Virus record (IMG/VR): IMGVR_UViG_3300031772_000020
Coordinates: 1-64,000 of that record
Length of the DNA: 64,000 bases
Strand: one strand, 5' to 3'
Origin: a virus
Shown one piece after another: positions 8,143 to 16,158 of this stretch. Below the pieces are notes generated by a model, which did not search any database, was not told where the DNA came from, and saw nothing but the letters and a program-made list of their open reading frames with translations. A program made the translations under genes and the position numbers. The first letter of the stretch is position 1. Each line of letters starts with the position of its first letter.

Positions 8143-9176
8143 TGTCCAAAAACCCCACACTGGTCGTTCCTGCGGTTGCCGGGGAACACATTTTCCCGGC
8201 CAGCTACTTGGAGCCGCTGGCTCTTCGCTGGAAGGAGCTTAATTCTCTGGGCAGGCACACGGAGGCCATGCTTGTCTTGGAGGAGATCATTGTGGGTTCG
8301 ACGCAAATGTTCGAGCGGCTGGCTCAGCACGAGGGTTACCATTACACGGTTGATCTGGACATCCTCGTATCCGCCGCGCAGGAGAAGGTGGTGAAGTGGC
8401 TGCTGCGCTGGCAGCGCAAAAAGGGTAAGCTGTTCGCTTGGTTCAGTAAATGTGCCAAGAATGCCTTTCGCAGCGAGCTGGTAAAGGTAAACCAGTTTCG
8501 TAAACGCTACCACGTCACCAGCGACAATTTGGAGAAGTTCTTTGGGGCCGAGGATCACGCAGTCGATAAGCATGACATGGCGACGGAGGTTCGCGCCAAG
8601 TTGGCCAACCTGACCTGCCGCTGGGGCACGCCCCAGGAGATCGGTGCCATCCACTTCCTGATTGAGTGTATCCTGGAGGAAGACCACGACAAGCAGGCGG
8701 CGGTCAAGGGCGCGGCTTACGCCTACGGCATCTCGATAGAGCTGGCCAAATTTTTTTATTCTTGGGCGCTCGTGGCCCTGCGCGACCAAATGTATCGCCG
8801 CATCCGAGTGCCCTTCACCGAAGAAGACCTGGTTCGAGCCGCCTACAGCTACACCCACTTCGTAAGCCTGTTCGACATGCCCAATACGCCATTCACTTGG
8901 CCCGTTCATGGCAAATATTTGTGCGCCAATTATGGAGGTATGCGGTTCAAAATTCCGACCATCGCCCAACTGGCCGCGCTGGTCGAAGCCAAACAGATTT
9001 TTGATGAAGTAGAAGTCGGGGACAAAGACCCTGATTCCGTTGCGGAAGTTGGGGAGCGCCACGGAAAGAATGCACGAACCGCGCAAGACCTTTACCATGA
9101 AATGGTCGAAGTTCTAAATCCACGACGATCCGGGGAGTATGAAGTTTATGGAGACGATGATTCACATAGCCATTGA
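8142..9176 (+). CDS. Sigma-like transcription factor (region 2-like), first of a pair
   Basis: Residues about 65-115 (LDILVSAAQEKVVKWLLRWQ, then KGKLFAWFSKCAKNAFRSEL) match the pattern of sigma region 2, where 'f.p.kG..F.tw....arn....' precedes basic residues that hold RNA polymerase and the -10 element. T4 gp55 is the classic small late sigma of this kind. A separate C-terminal region (residues 200-300) shows no clear region 4, also as in gp55. It starts at ATG overlapping the previous stop and its end overlaps the next gene, which looks like a second factor of the same type. A role in late transcription is an inference from family resemblance. Confidence 0.55.
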   Translation: MSKNPTLVVPAVAGEHIFPASYLEPLALRWKELNSLGRHTEAMLVLEEIIVGSTQMFERLAQHEGYHYTVDLDILVSAAQEKVVKWLLRWQRKKGKLFAWFSKCAKNAFRSELVKVNQFRKRYHVTSDNLEKFFGAEDHAVDKHDMATEVRAKLANLTCRWGTPQEIGAIHFLIECILEEDHDKQAAVKGAAYAYGISIELAKFFYSWALVALRDQMYRRIRVPFTEEDLVRAAYSYTHFVSLFDMPNTPFTWPVHGKYLCANYGGMRFKIPTIAQLAALVEAKQIFDEVEVGDKDPDSVAEVGERHGKNARTAQDLYHEMVEVLNPRRSGEYEVYGDDDSHSH

Positions 9177-10650
9177 TGTCAGGGGCAACTCACCTGCGCC
9201 CATCTGCATTGAACTGGGCTGCTTTGCCGCTCCTCGGAACCGCATGTTCCTCGTGTTCGCCGAGGCCGAGTTGCGCCCGCCCGTTTATGAGGAGATGGTC
9301 AATGACATGGGAAACTTGATTAACAAGGTCGTTGCAGGCTATGTCGATCAGTCCTGCGTCGAGCTTCACTATGAAGACTTGGTAGCCGAGTGCTGGGCCA
9401 AGACCAGCGAGATGATAAGCCGGGGCCTGCTCAACCGTTGCCGGAACCGGGTCGAATACTTCAAGCAATACAAAACGGCCCTCCGCAACCATATTTGTAG
9501 CCTGGTGCAGAAGCATCGCTTCACGGAAAAGCGCACCGGCATCAAACCTCCGCCCAAGGATCAACGCAACAACTTCAGCCCGGTCTCTACCAAGCCACGG
9601 GAAATCCGCATCGACGATCCTGACGCTGGATTCCAGGTTGCCGACATTGATTCCGGTTGCGACGCGATGGCCTTTGCGGAGTTGGTCGATCATGTCGCTT
9701 CCCGACTCAAGAAGGTGGAAAAGGCTGTGCTGGAGGAGCTGCTATCGCCCAGCGAAGACACCCTGTTCTATGCCCGGCAAGACGCGGAGCGCGGTCAGCG
9801 CACCGGCAAACCGCTGCGGATACGCATACGCTACGAGCACATGGCCGAAGCCCTGGGCATCAGCGTGGAGTCATTCCAAAATTGCCACAACCATATCAAG
9901 AAAAAGTGTTTGTTTATGAAGACCCACATCGAAGATGATCCGCGCCAGACGGCGGCGATGGCGACTTTACTCCAATTTTTCGGCGTGCAGATTCCGCGCA
10001 CCATCGACGACATCACGCGCAAGCGGGCGCTGATGCTGGCAGCTCAGCACCAGTTTGATCGCTTCAAGGATAACGAGGGCATCAAGGAAGCTATGCGGGT
10101 GTGCGGGGTGCCGGTGCCGGAGGTCAGGAATGACAGGTTCAAGTGCTTTGGAATCATGTTCCAGAAGCATCACCGCTCCTGTATCAACTGCGGGTTGCGT
10201 GAGGGTTGCGAGCTGAAGGCATCCAACTTCGGCCTGGGTGAAATTACCATTAGCCATAAGCTGCTCGGTTCCCGCCATGCCCGCGTGCCCATCATCCGTC
10301 CCACCCTCTCAATCAACGATGCGGCCTTCGCGGAGTCGGAGCGCGAGGAGGAAATCTTGGCTTTCTTGGATGAAAACTTTCGCCGGGTAATGCACCAGGG
10401 CGAGACGTGCTACCGGCACAAAGACCGGCTCAAAACGGAGGGGATGCAGTTGATCTTTTCCATCGGCAGGCAGACCACTCCTCTGCGCTTGCGCTTCATC
10501 AATCCGGTTGACGAAATCAAGTCGTCACTAAAGCTGGAATCAGGCAAAAAGGGCGGTCGGTCCTCTTGGTGTTTGCCAGACGATCTGAACGCTGCCGAAG
10601 CGATGAACCTTATCCGGGCGCACGCCCAGGTAACATTTACACAGGCATAG
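9139..10650 (+). CDS. Second sigma-like / DNA-binding factor with Cys cluster
   Basis: 503 residues. The N-terminal 120 residues (LHYEDLVAECWAKT, VEYFKQYKTALRNHICSLVQ, KHRFTEKRTG) again resemble a sigma region 2 helix pair followed by a basic strand, and RYEHMAEALGISVESFQNCH near residue 235 looks like a helix-turn-helix. A cysteine cluster, CINCGLREGCEL near residue 350, may bind zinc. The C-terminus is unrelated to known sigma parts. Starts at 9139, 9151 and 9160 are all possible; 9139 has GGGGAG just upstream, one of the few purine-rich sites here. Sitting beside another sigma-like gene, it may set a different transcription class. Confidence 0.5.
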   Translation: MKFMETMIHIAIDVRGNSPAPICIELGCFAAPRNRMFLVFAEAELRPPVYEEMVNDMGNLINKVVAGYVDQSCVELHYEDLVAECWAKTSEMISRGLLNRCRNRVEYFKQYKTALRNHICSLVQKHRFTEKRTGIKPPPKDQRNNFSPVSTKPREIRIDDPDAGFQVADIDSGCDAMAFAELVDHVASRLKKVEKAVLEELLSPSEDTLFYARQDAERGQRTGKPLRIRIRYEHMAEALGISVESFQNCHNHIKKKCLFMKTHIEDDPRQTAAMATLLQFFGVQIPRTIDDITRKRALMLAAQHQFDRFKDNEGIKEAMRVCGVPVPEVRNDRFKCFGIMFQKHHRSCINCGLREGCELKASNFGLGEITISHKLLGSRHARVPIIRPTLSINDAAFAESEREEEILAFLDENFRRVMHQGETCYRHKDRLKTEGMQLIFSIGRQTTPLRLRFINPVDEIKSSLKLESGKKGGRSSWCLPDDLNAAEAMNLIRAHAQVTFTQA

Positions 10651-10651
10651 T

Positions 10652-11044
10652 ATGGCAGACGCAATCCCAACTCCAACTGGGGCACCGCTCGCGCCCAGCC
10701 AGCCCCAGGGCACCGTCATCATCGAAAAGCCGATGACCCAATGGCAGGCGCTTAAAGAGGCAGGCTGGTGGACGCCCTACGACTGGATCATGGTCATCGT
10801 CCTCTTGGCGCTCTGGATCGTGACTGGGTTCTGGTTCCTGTTTCATCCGGCCAGCCCGGAGGGCACGCCTCGGATGACCGTGTTGCTCGCAGTCTTACTG
10901 GCCAGCATCAGCCTGAAGCTGGTTTGGCTCATCTCCCTGGTTTTCCGATGTTCGTGGTTCGTGCTAAAAATGCACGCGGACATCGCCATGCTGCCCAATG
11001 CTTCTGCTCGGATAGCAGTAGCTTACTTGTCAGGTCAAAAATAG
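10652..11044 (+). CDS. Small membrane protein with two transmembrane helices
   Basis: 130 residues with a Pro/Ala-rich N-terminus of about 40 residues, then two strongly hydrophobic segments: WIMVIVLLALWIVTGFWFLF (about 46-65) and MTVLLAVLLASISLKLVWLI (about 75-94). A short loop separates them. The topology would suit an inner-membrane protein such as a holin or superinfection-exclusion factor, but there is no lysis gene next to it and nothing decides between these. It starts one base after the previous stop and ends two bases before the HU-like gene. Confidence 0.6.
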   Translation: MADAIPTPTGAPLAPSQPQGTVIIEKPMTQWQALKEAGWWTPYDWIMVIVLLALWIVTGFWFLFHPASPEGTPRMTVLLAVLLASISLKLVWLISLVFRCSWFVLKMHADIAMLPNASARIAVAYLSGQK

Positions 11045-11046
11045 TT

Positions 11047-11430
11047 ATGAACAATCAAACATTAACCAAAATCGGAGCCGTCAAAGCTGTCTCCGCCACG
11101 ACCAAACAGTCGCAGGCGGTCGTTGAAACCGTCGTTGAGGCTTTCCTCAAACAAATCGAGAGCACCCTATCATCAGGCCGTCGCGTGGAATTTCGCGGCT
11201 TTGGCATTTGGGAAGTCCGCATGTCTAAGGAACGTGTCGGGCGGAATCCAAAGCGTCCCGAAGCGGGCGATGTCCGCATCCCATCACGCCCTGGCATCCG
11301 CTTCAAGGTTGGCAAGGAACTCAAATCCGCCATCCAGAACAACTTCAAGCGGTTCTTCAGCAGCCCTGACCCCACTCCCGTCGCCCCCGCCGTCGTTGCC
11401 TCGGTTGTGCAGGCTGCACCCACTGCATGA
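11047..11430 (+). CDS. HU/IHF-family DNA-binding protein
   Basis: 127 residues. The first 100 match the bacterial HU/IHF family: two N-terminal helices, the strand VEFRGFGIWEVR, the DNA-contact arm starting RVGRNPKRPE and ending in IPSRPGIRFKVGKELK. HU/IHF dimers bend DNA and help replication, recombination, packaging or transcription. A 25-residue Pro/Ala/Val tail is added at the C-terminus. I chose the ATG at 11047; a longer frame upstream overlaps the membrane protein and reads as noise. Its last bases overlap the start of the next glycosyltransferase (ATGA). A phage-coded bending protein is a candidate binder for the dispersed A/T-rich motif, but that is speculation. Confidence 0.85.
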   Translation: MNNQTLTKIGAVKAVSATTKQSQAVVETVVEAFLKQIESTLSSGRRVEFRGFGIWEVRMSKERVGRNPKRPEAGDVRIPSRPGIRFKVGKELKSAIQNNFKRFFSSPDPTPVAPAVVASVVQAAPTA

Positions 11431-12338
11431 AATCGCTTGTTTCGATTCTGACTTTCAACCGCATTGACGCGCTCAAAGAGACGCTTTCTGGGCTGTTAAA
11501 GCACTGCTCGGCTTATGATATTCATATTGTTGAGGATAATGGGCAAAGGGACGGAACGGAAACATTTTTGAAGGGTCCAACTCCAAAGTTGTTGGCGTCG
11601 CGGATAGACCTTTTGGCCGAGGAGTGGGATGGAAAACACTTAGGGTCAAACATCCGAGTCTTCTTGGGCAGCACTAACCTGGGTGTGGCTGGCAATAGTA
11701 ATCGAATACTGAAGCTTTTCGGAGAAGGGCAGTATGACCATCTTTGCCTCATGAACGATGATCTCCACGTCCTGGGAGATTTTGTAAACTTTTACGCTCA
11801 CGGCCATGAAGACCTGGGCGTGGGCATGTTCTGCTTCTGCGATTTCACCGTGGCAACTCCGGCAGCATCCGGCCTGCCGGAAACCTACCGCTGGATGACC
11901 GTCAACTCGCGGGGCTACATGGTCAAATTGTTGCCCCGGATGACTGGCATGATGATGTCGATGACCCGCGCCGTGTTCGACAAGATCGGTTATTTCGACG
12001 CTAGGTTTGGAAAATTTGGTGAGGAGCACTGTGATTACACGATCCGGGCGCGATTTGCTGGCGGGATCAACCTGGATGGCCAAATGCAGAATTGTCTCGA
12101 TCTGGAGCATCCCCATCTGCGGCACCAAGATGTTGCGAGCAGCGTAAGCGGGCCGGAACGCAAGCTTCTGGATCGGGAATCCTACGAAGTCATGTCCTAT
12201 ATCAGCAAGCGTTACGGTCAGGAGCCGATCTACCGGCCCTTCTTCCTGCGCCTGCCCAAGTATGCCGGGGGCCACAGCGGCATGGGCATCCCGGTGGATA
12301 GTCTTGGCCACTATGCCTTCGTCGATGTGCCCGCGTAG
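11427..12338 (+). CDS. Glycosyltransferase family 2
   Basis: 303 residues. The N-terminus KSLVSILTFNRIDALKETL is the typical GT2 first strand and helix, followed by IHIVEDNGQRDGT, a glycine-rich SNTL-like stretch (STNLGVAGNSNRIL) and the DxD-type site LMNDDLHVL at residues 107-115. GT2 enzymes transfer sugars from nucleotide donors to glycans, lipids or proteins. The second half (FGKFGEEHCDYTIRARFAG) carries the expected 'ED.d...R' acceptor/catalytic segment with E and D. Coupled to the HU-like gene by a 4-bp overlap. The acceptor cannot be inferred. Confidence 0.8.
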   Translation: MKSLVSILTFNRIDALKETLSGLLKHCSAYDIHIVEDNGQRDGTETFLKGPTPKLLASRIDLLAEEWDGKHLGSNIRVFLGSTNLGVAGNSNRILKLFGEGQYDHLCLMNDDLHVLGDFVNFYAHGHEDLGVGMFCFCDFTVATPAASGLPETYRWMTVNSRGYMVKLLPRMTGMMMSMTRAVFDKIGYFDARFGKFGEEHCDYTIRARFAGGINLDGQMQNCLDLEHPHLRHQDVASSVSGPERKLLDRESYEVMSYISKRYGQEPIYRPFFLRLPKYAGGHSGMGIPVDSLGHYAFVDVPA

Positions 12339-12349
12339 TTAGGGCGTAT

Positions 12350-12814
12350 ATGGCTGACATCATTAAGCTGATTCTCGGCGAGGCCGATGACAAACCTGAC
12401 ACTGACGAGAAGGAAAAGAAGTTCAAGGCCAAGAAGATCACAGGGCCGGAGTCTTCCGCGCCAAAAGCTGAGCCATCCAATTCTGAGGCGACACCCGAAG
12501 CTGAGATTGATGAGCTTGCCAACCTGTGGTCACAGGGCAACCGCCCGGACGTGACCGCACGGTTTCTGCTAATGGACAATGAGACTGCCGTAAAGTTAGT
12601 CTTTGCCATTGGCCGGGAAGGGGCCTTAGAGCTTGCCAAGATGGCGGACATCATGCTGAAGCAGCAGGGGGAGTATGAAGGTCAGGACATATCCCTGGGG
12701 GCCGAGGAAGGCCCTCCTGGCGAAGGTGTCGCAACCACTGAACCCGCCTCGGTCGAGTCGCCCCAGGACGCCCAGGGCTGTCCGATCCGGCAAATCCTTG
12801 GAGTTGAACGGTGA
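12350..12814 (+). CDS. Acidic, largely disordered protein
   Basis: 154 residues, rich in Glu, Asp, Lys and Pro for the first 55 residues, then a short helical part (DVTARFLLMDNETAVKLVFA). It begins with IIKLILGEA and ends with IRQILGVER, so an ILG core recurs near both ends; the next protein also has two ILG cores. The family is not recognised. It overlaps the next gene by 4 bp (GTGA), so the two are probably made together, perhaps as partners. Position before the prohead genes could suggest a head-assembly accessory, but this is only context. Confidence 0.55.
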   Translation: MADIIKLILGEADDKPDTDEKEKKFKAKKITGPESSAPKAEPSNSEATPEAEIDELANLWSQGNRPDVTARFLLMDNETAVKLVFAIGREGALELAKMADIMLKQQGEYEGQDISLGAEEGPPGEGVATTEPASVESPQDAQGCPIRQILGVER

Positions 12815-13545
12815 GCAACCTTGTTGACCAAATCTTGGGCCGCAGAGTGGCCGAAAGTGGGGACGTTCCACCGGTCTTGGCCGGTAAGCCCCGCCGTCCA
12901 TTGCCGTTGCGCATCCAGCCGCCGAAGGACAAAAACGATGACAAACTCCGGGCCAAGGCCCGCCAAAGTTCGGTCGTGGCCAGCATCATCGGCATGACCG
13001 AGAGCGATGACGAGTCGATCATCCCCTCCGAAGCGAAGCCGGTTGATACGACGCTCGGCGGCGAGACCATCCCCGGCGTCCGTAACGACCCTTTACCCTC
13101 GGCTGAAGGCCCGGCTGAACCACAGTTCATGGCCAACGTCGATGGCGCGGAATTGATCCAGCCGACCGCTGCCCTGGTCGCGCCGGACGTGACGCCCAAC
13201 GTCATGAAGCAGATCGACCCGTCCCAGGTTCCGGCCCCGCCGAAATCCATTGAGCGCCCAACGCCTCCGCCATCCGTTGCCGCCGCCCAGCAAATGGGCC
13301 ATCAAACCATGTCGGCTGGTGCCAGGGGGGCGATGGACACGATCCTGGGCCGTCAGAACCCCGCGCCGGAAGAGCTGGAAACGATGGCCGAATCGGTCGT
13401 GGCGGCAATGAACGTGAATCCGGCTGAGATCACGGTCAAAGTCGCTGAGGCTTTGACTCCGGCCCAGCCCGGCACTTCGCTCATGCCGGACCACAAAGAA
13501 GGCGACGGCAAGACGGTTTACAGTGCCTTTCGGCGTTTCATGTGA
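12811..13545 (+). CDS. Disordered Pro/Ala-rich protein with ILG motifs
   Basis: 244 residues starting at GTG that overlaps the previous stop. It is dominated by Pro, Ala, Glu and Lys with few aromatic residues, so most of it is likely unfolded. Two short hydrophobic motifs stand out: VDQILGRRV near residue 5 and MDTILGRQN near residue 172, echoing motifs in the preceding protein. A short helix-forming part (LETMAESVVAAMNV) follows. The C-terminus FRRFM overlaps the next start. Function unknown; such proteins often act as scaffold or docking partners. Confidence 0.55.
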   Translation: MSNLVDQILGRRVAESGDVPPVLAGKPRRPLPLRIQPPKDKNDDKLRAKARQSSVVASIIGMTESDDESIIPSEAKPVDTTLGGETIPGVRNDPLPSAEGPAEPQFMANVDGAELIQPTAALVAPDVTPNVMKQIDPSQVPAPPKSIERPTPPPSVAAAQQMGHQTMSAGARGAMDTILGRQNPAPEELETMAESVVAAMNVNPAEITVKVAEALTPAQPGTSLMPDHKEGDGKTVYSAFRRFM

Positions 13546-13817
13546 GCGAGATTGGCAAATCCCTGACGGTTCTTGTAAAGCGGGAGCCGTTCATTGACTT
13601 TTTCACCCTGCACATCCCCAAGGCGGACGGTTCAGTCCATACCGAAGAACTTGACCCAGACGAGACCGTCGAATGGTTCCGCGAGCGTGGGGCCGACATG
13701 ATCCTAGTTGAAAAAGCTCTTGACCACGTTTGGAACTTCTATAAGGGAGCCATCGAGATTGAAAGATACAGGGAACCGCCTGTCAAAGAGCCGTTATTAC
13801 AGCCGAAAATTGACTGA
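13542..13817 (+). CDS. Small unknown protein
   Basis: 91 residues beginning with GTG in a GTGA overlap with the previous stop. It looks folded: strands SLTVLVKREPFIDFFTLHI, then an acidic loop and the helix VEKALDHVWNFYKGAIEIER. No family is recognisable. Its 3' end runs 35 bp into the convergent HNH gene on the other strand, suggesting the HNH gene landed at the boundary of this operon without removing its last codons. Confidence 0.55.
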   Translation: MSEIGKSLTVLVKREPFIDFFTLHIPKADGSVHTEELDPDETVEWFRERGADMILVEKALDHVWNFYKGAIEIERYREPPVKEPLLQPKID

Positions 13818-14304
13818 TTTGGTGCGGACAATAGCCGTAGTGGCCGATGGAACAGTTGCAGTTATAGCACAATACTCTAAATCCTTCAGGATAGCTGTTT
13901 TTGCGTAACCACTCGTGAATGCTCCTGCCGAGGCCAATGCTTTTACGATGTTTGTTGCCGCCGCCATTAGCATGGTCCATCGTTAAAAATTCGAGCAGAG
14001 TTTCCCCGCAACATGCGCATTTTGGTGGGTTACTGCTATAGTGCGCAAAAGAAGCCAGTTTCAATCTGCGGCATCTTTCTGTCTGTGATTTTAGTTTTTG
14101 TTTACGAATGCTATCAGGGTCTTTCGCAAATCTAATCTCATAAGCTTTTTTATGCCGGGTTGGATTGGATTTCTGCCAGGCTCTAGCCGCTGCCTTGGAG
14201 CACTCTTTGCAGATCGGCTGAAGGTAGATTTTACCGTTTAGGGCGTGATTCGGATAAAATTCCGACTCATCCTTTGACCGGCTACACCGCTTGCAGGTTT
14301 TCAT
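13783..14304 (-). CDS. HNH homing endonuclease with zinc finger
   Basis: 173 residues. It opens with MKTCKRCSRSKDESEF and a matching CKEC, the N-terminal zinc finger seen in many free-standing phage HNH proteins. The catalytic part has CACCG, then LTMDHANGGGNKHRK and VLCYNCN, i.e. the HNH His/Asn residues framed by Cys pairs. The ATG at 14304 fits the family start; an upstream ATG at 14334 adds ten unrelated residues. Base composition is clearly A/T-richer than its neighbours, consistent with recent mobility. It lies against the direction of the flanking genes and separates the replication/transcription block from the head genes. Confidence 0.8.
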   Translation of the reverse strand: MKTCKRCSRSKDESEFYPNHALNGKIYLQPICKECSKAAARAWQKSNPTRHKKAYEIRFAKDPDSIRKQKLKSQTERCRRLKLASFAHYSSNPPKCACCGETLLEFLTMDHANGGGNKHRKSIGLGRSIHEWLRKNSYPEGFRVLCYNCNCSIGHYGYCPHQISQFSAVITAL

Positions 14305-14423
14305 AAATTCCACATTACAGCATGGAATTTCCACATCAAGGATATTAGCAGTTTCAAATTAGTTTTCAATCGGCTTAGGTGCAAGTCGTTGACATTTACA
14401 ACTTCAACTGCGCCCGTTTGTGG

Positions 14424-14452
14424 TTACATGTAGTTTTGCAGACTACATGTAA
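14424..14452 (+). promoter_or_regulatory. Perfect 11-bp inverted repeat before the prohead protease start
   Basis: TTACATGTAGT (14424-14434) is followed by the seven-base spacer TTTGCAG and its exact reverse complement ACTACATGTAA (14442-14452). The ATG of the protease/scaffold gene begins two bases later at 14455. In RNA this would fold into a stable hairpin over the ribosome landing area; in DNA it could be an operator. A TTGACA hexamer lies at 14389-14394, but I see no convincing -10 at the usual distance. The 120 bp before the gene otherwise hold nothing recognised. Confidence 0.6.
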
Positions 14453-14454
14453 TC

Positions 14455-16104
14455 ATGGCACGACAATACCTTGCTGAAGGCTTGAAAGGGGCCGTCCCTT
14501 TCATTGTTGATCGGAACAAGATCATCACCGAAAGCCTCCCCAACGGGGGCAGCCGGACGCGGATGCCTGGCCGCATTAGCCTGTGCGACACGCTCAACGG
14601 CAATGGTCGGCGCTACGGCAAGCGTGTTTGGGAGAAGAATTTGGAGCCTGGCTCCGTGCTCATGCAGTCCATCGGCAAGAGTGCCGCGTTCGGCCTCTTG
14701 GAGCACCCGACTGATGGCGCGGTTAACTGGCGCTCCCCCATTTCCCACCTGCTCACCGAGGCCAAGCTTCAAAAAGGCACCGATGAAAAGGGCAAGGAGA
14801 TATGGGAGGTTGTGGGCGAAATTCAAGTCCTCTCTGGCCCTGGCTTCCCAGATGGCGACCGCATCAAGACCCTTGTCGAGACCACCAATTACAATCCTTT
14901 GGTTTCGACCCGTGGGTTCGGCTCCTTGGTTCGCGCCTCAGATGGCGCGGATGATGTCCAAGAAGATTACGTGTGCGAAGGCGCGGACATTGTGATGAAG
15001 CCGTCCTTCGAGACTGCCGAGATGAAGCCACAACGCGAGGCAGTTACCGCCGAGGCAGCCGAGAAAAAGGCTGCTTTGCCGTCTTCAGGTGTTGCGCCTA
15101 TTTCCGAGACGACAGCGCCAGTTGCTCCTGCGGCCCCGGCTGTCCCACTGCAACAAACCACTTTGGAAGCTGAGCGGGGTTCTCAGGCTCCAACATCCGG
15201 GGCGTCAACTCCGGTGAAAACAACGGAATCATCCCAAGAAAAAGCTATGAACCTGAACGAAATCAAAACGACGATTGCTACGTTCCGGGGTTTGGAACCT
15301 TCCAAGCTCGGCCCGCAGCGGTTTGCCGAAGGGATGTCTCAACTGGGTGCGCTCCATCAGGAGGTTGCCAATTTTGTTGCCGAGGACGCGAAGCGTTCCT
15401 GGAATGGCCAGCAACTTCATGACGAGATCAAATCCATTGAGAACACCTGGCAGGAAGCGCAGCTCGCGCCCGGCAAACGGGCCTCGAAGCTGAACGAGGA
15501 CAACACCAAGCTCATGCAGGTCATCAAGGCTGTCGCGCAGACGGGCCTGACCTTCAAGAACAAGCTCGGCGAGTCCATCAAACAGGTCGGTCGTCAATCG
15601 GCCCTGCTCAACGAAGTCGTGGAGCGCGGCCAAGCCTGGCGTCAACTGGCCAAGGTCAATGAAGCCGAGTCGGCCAAGTATCGCCGCCGCTTCATGATGG
15701 CGTCCGAAGCCCTCCAGCAGCTCGCCTCGAAGTATAAGGCGGACGTGACTGAGATGGGCAGGCGCGTCATCCAACTGGAGTTCGCCGAGAAGGCTCAGAC
15801 GCCCGAAATCCAGAAGGCGCTCAAGGAAGCGACCAAGCCTCGTGACCTGGTTGCCATCCGCGCCCTTTGCGAAGGCAAAACCAATCCACCCGCTGGCAAG
15901 GTCGATGAGACCAAAAAGTCAGGGGCGGCGGCTCCGTCCGTGACGGAGGGAAAGAAACCTGCGGCTCCGCCAGCCGAAGGTAGCCCCAAGGCCCCGGTTA
16001 CCGAAGGGTTAACGATCATCAGTGCAACGCCGACCGATCCTCGCGGCCTTAACGAAGCCATTGGAATGGTGACGCGGCTGTCGAAGGCGAGCGTGAACGG
16101 CTGA
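14455..16104 (+). CDS. Prohead protease fused to scaffold (gp21/gp22-like)
   Basis: 549 residues. The first 190 match T4 gp21-type prohead proteases: LNGNGRRYGKRVWEKNL, LLEHPTDG (catalytic His), VVGEIQVLSG, and LVSTRGFGS (catalytic Ser). These proteases cut scaffold and capsid precursors during head maturation. After a Pro/Ala/Thr linker at about residues 195-260, residues 265-470 are long, charged and helical, like a scaffolding core protein, ending in another Pro/Ala-rich stretch. In T4 protease and scaffold are separate genes, so this looks like a fusion. An internal ATG at 15247 (MNLNEIKTT) could also give scaffold alone. The capsid gene follows 54 bp downstream. Confidence 0.75.
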   Translation: MARQYLAEGLKGAVPFIVDRNKIITESLPNGGSRTRMPGRISLCDTLNGNGRRYGKRVWEKNLEPGSVLMQSIGKSAAFGLLEHPTDGAVNWRSPISHLLTEAKLQKGTDEKGKEIWEVVGEIQVLSGPGFPDGDRIKTLVETTNYNPLVSTRGFGSLVRASDGADDVQEDYVCEGADIVMKPSFETAEMKPQREAVTAEAAEKKAALPSSGVAPISETTAPVAPAAPAVPLQQTTLEAERGSQAPTSGASTPVKTTESSQEKAMNLNEIKTTIATFRGLEPSKLGPQRFAEGMSQLGALHQEVANFVAEDAKRSWNGQQLHDEIKSIENTWQEAQLAPGKRASKLNEDNTKLMQVIKAVAQTGLTFKNKLGESIKQVGRQSALLNEVVERGQAWRQLAKVNEAESAKYRRRFMMASEALQQLASKYKADVTEMGRRVIQLEFAEKAQTPEIQKALKEATKPRDLVAIRALCEGKTNPPAGKVDETKKSGAAAPSVTEGKKPAAPPAEGSPKAPVTEGLTIISATPTDPRGLNEAIGMVTRLSKASVNG

Positions 16105-16158
16105 TGGTTGTCAGCCGACTAGCCGGAACAGTAAATAACAAAGAGAAAATCGAAACCT

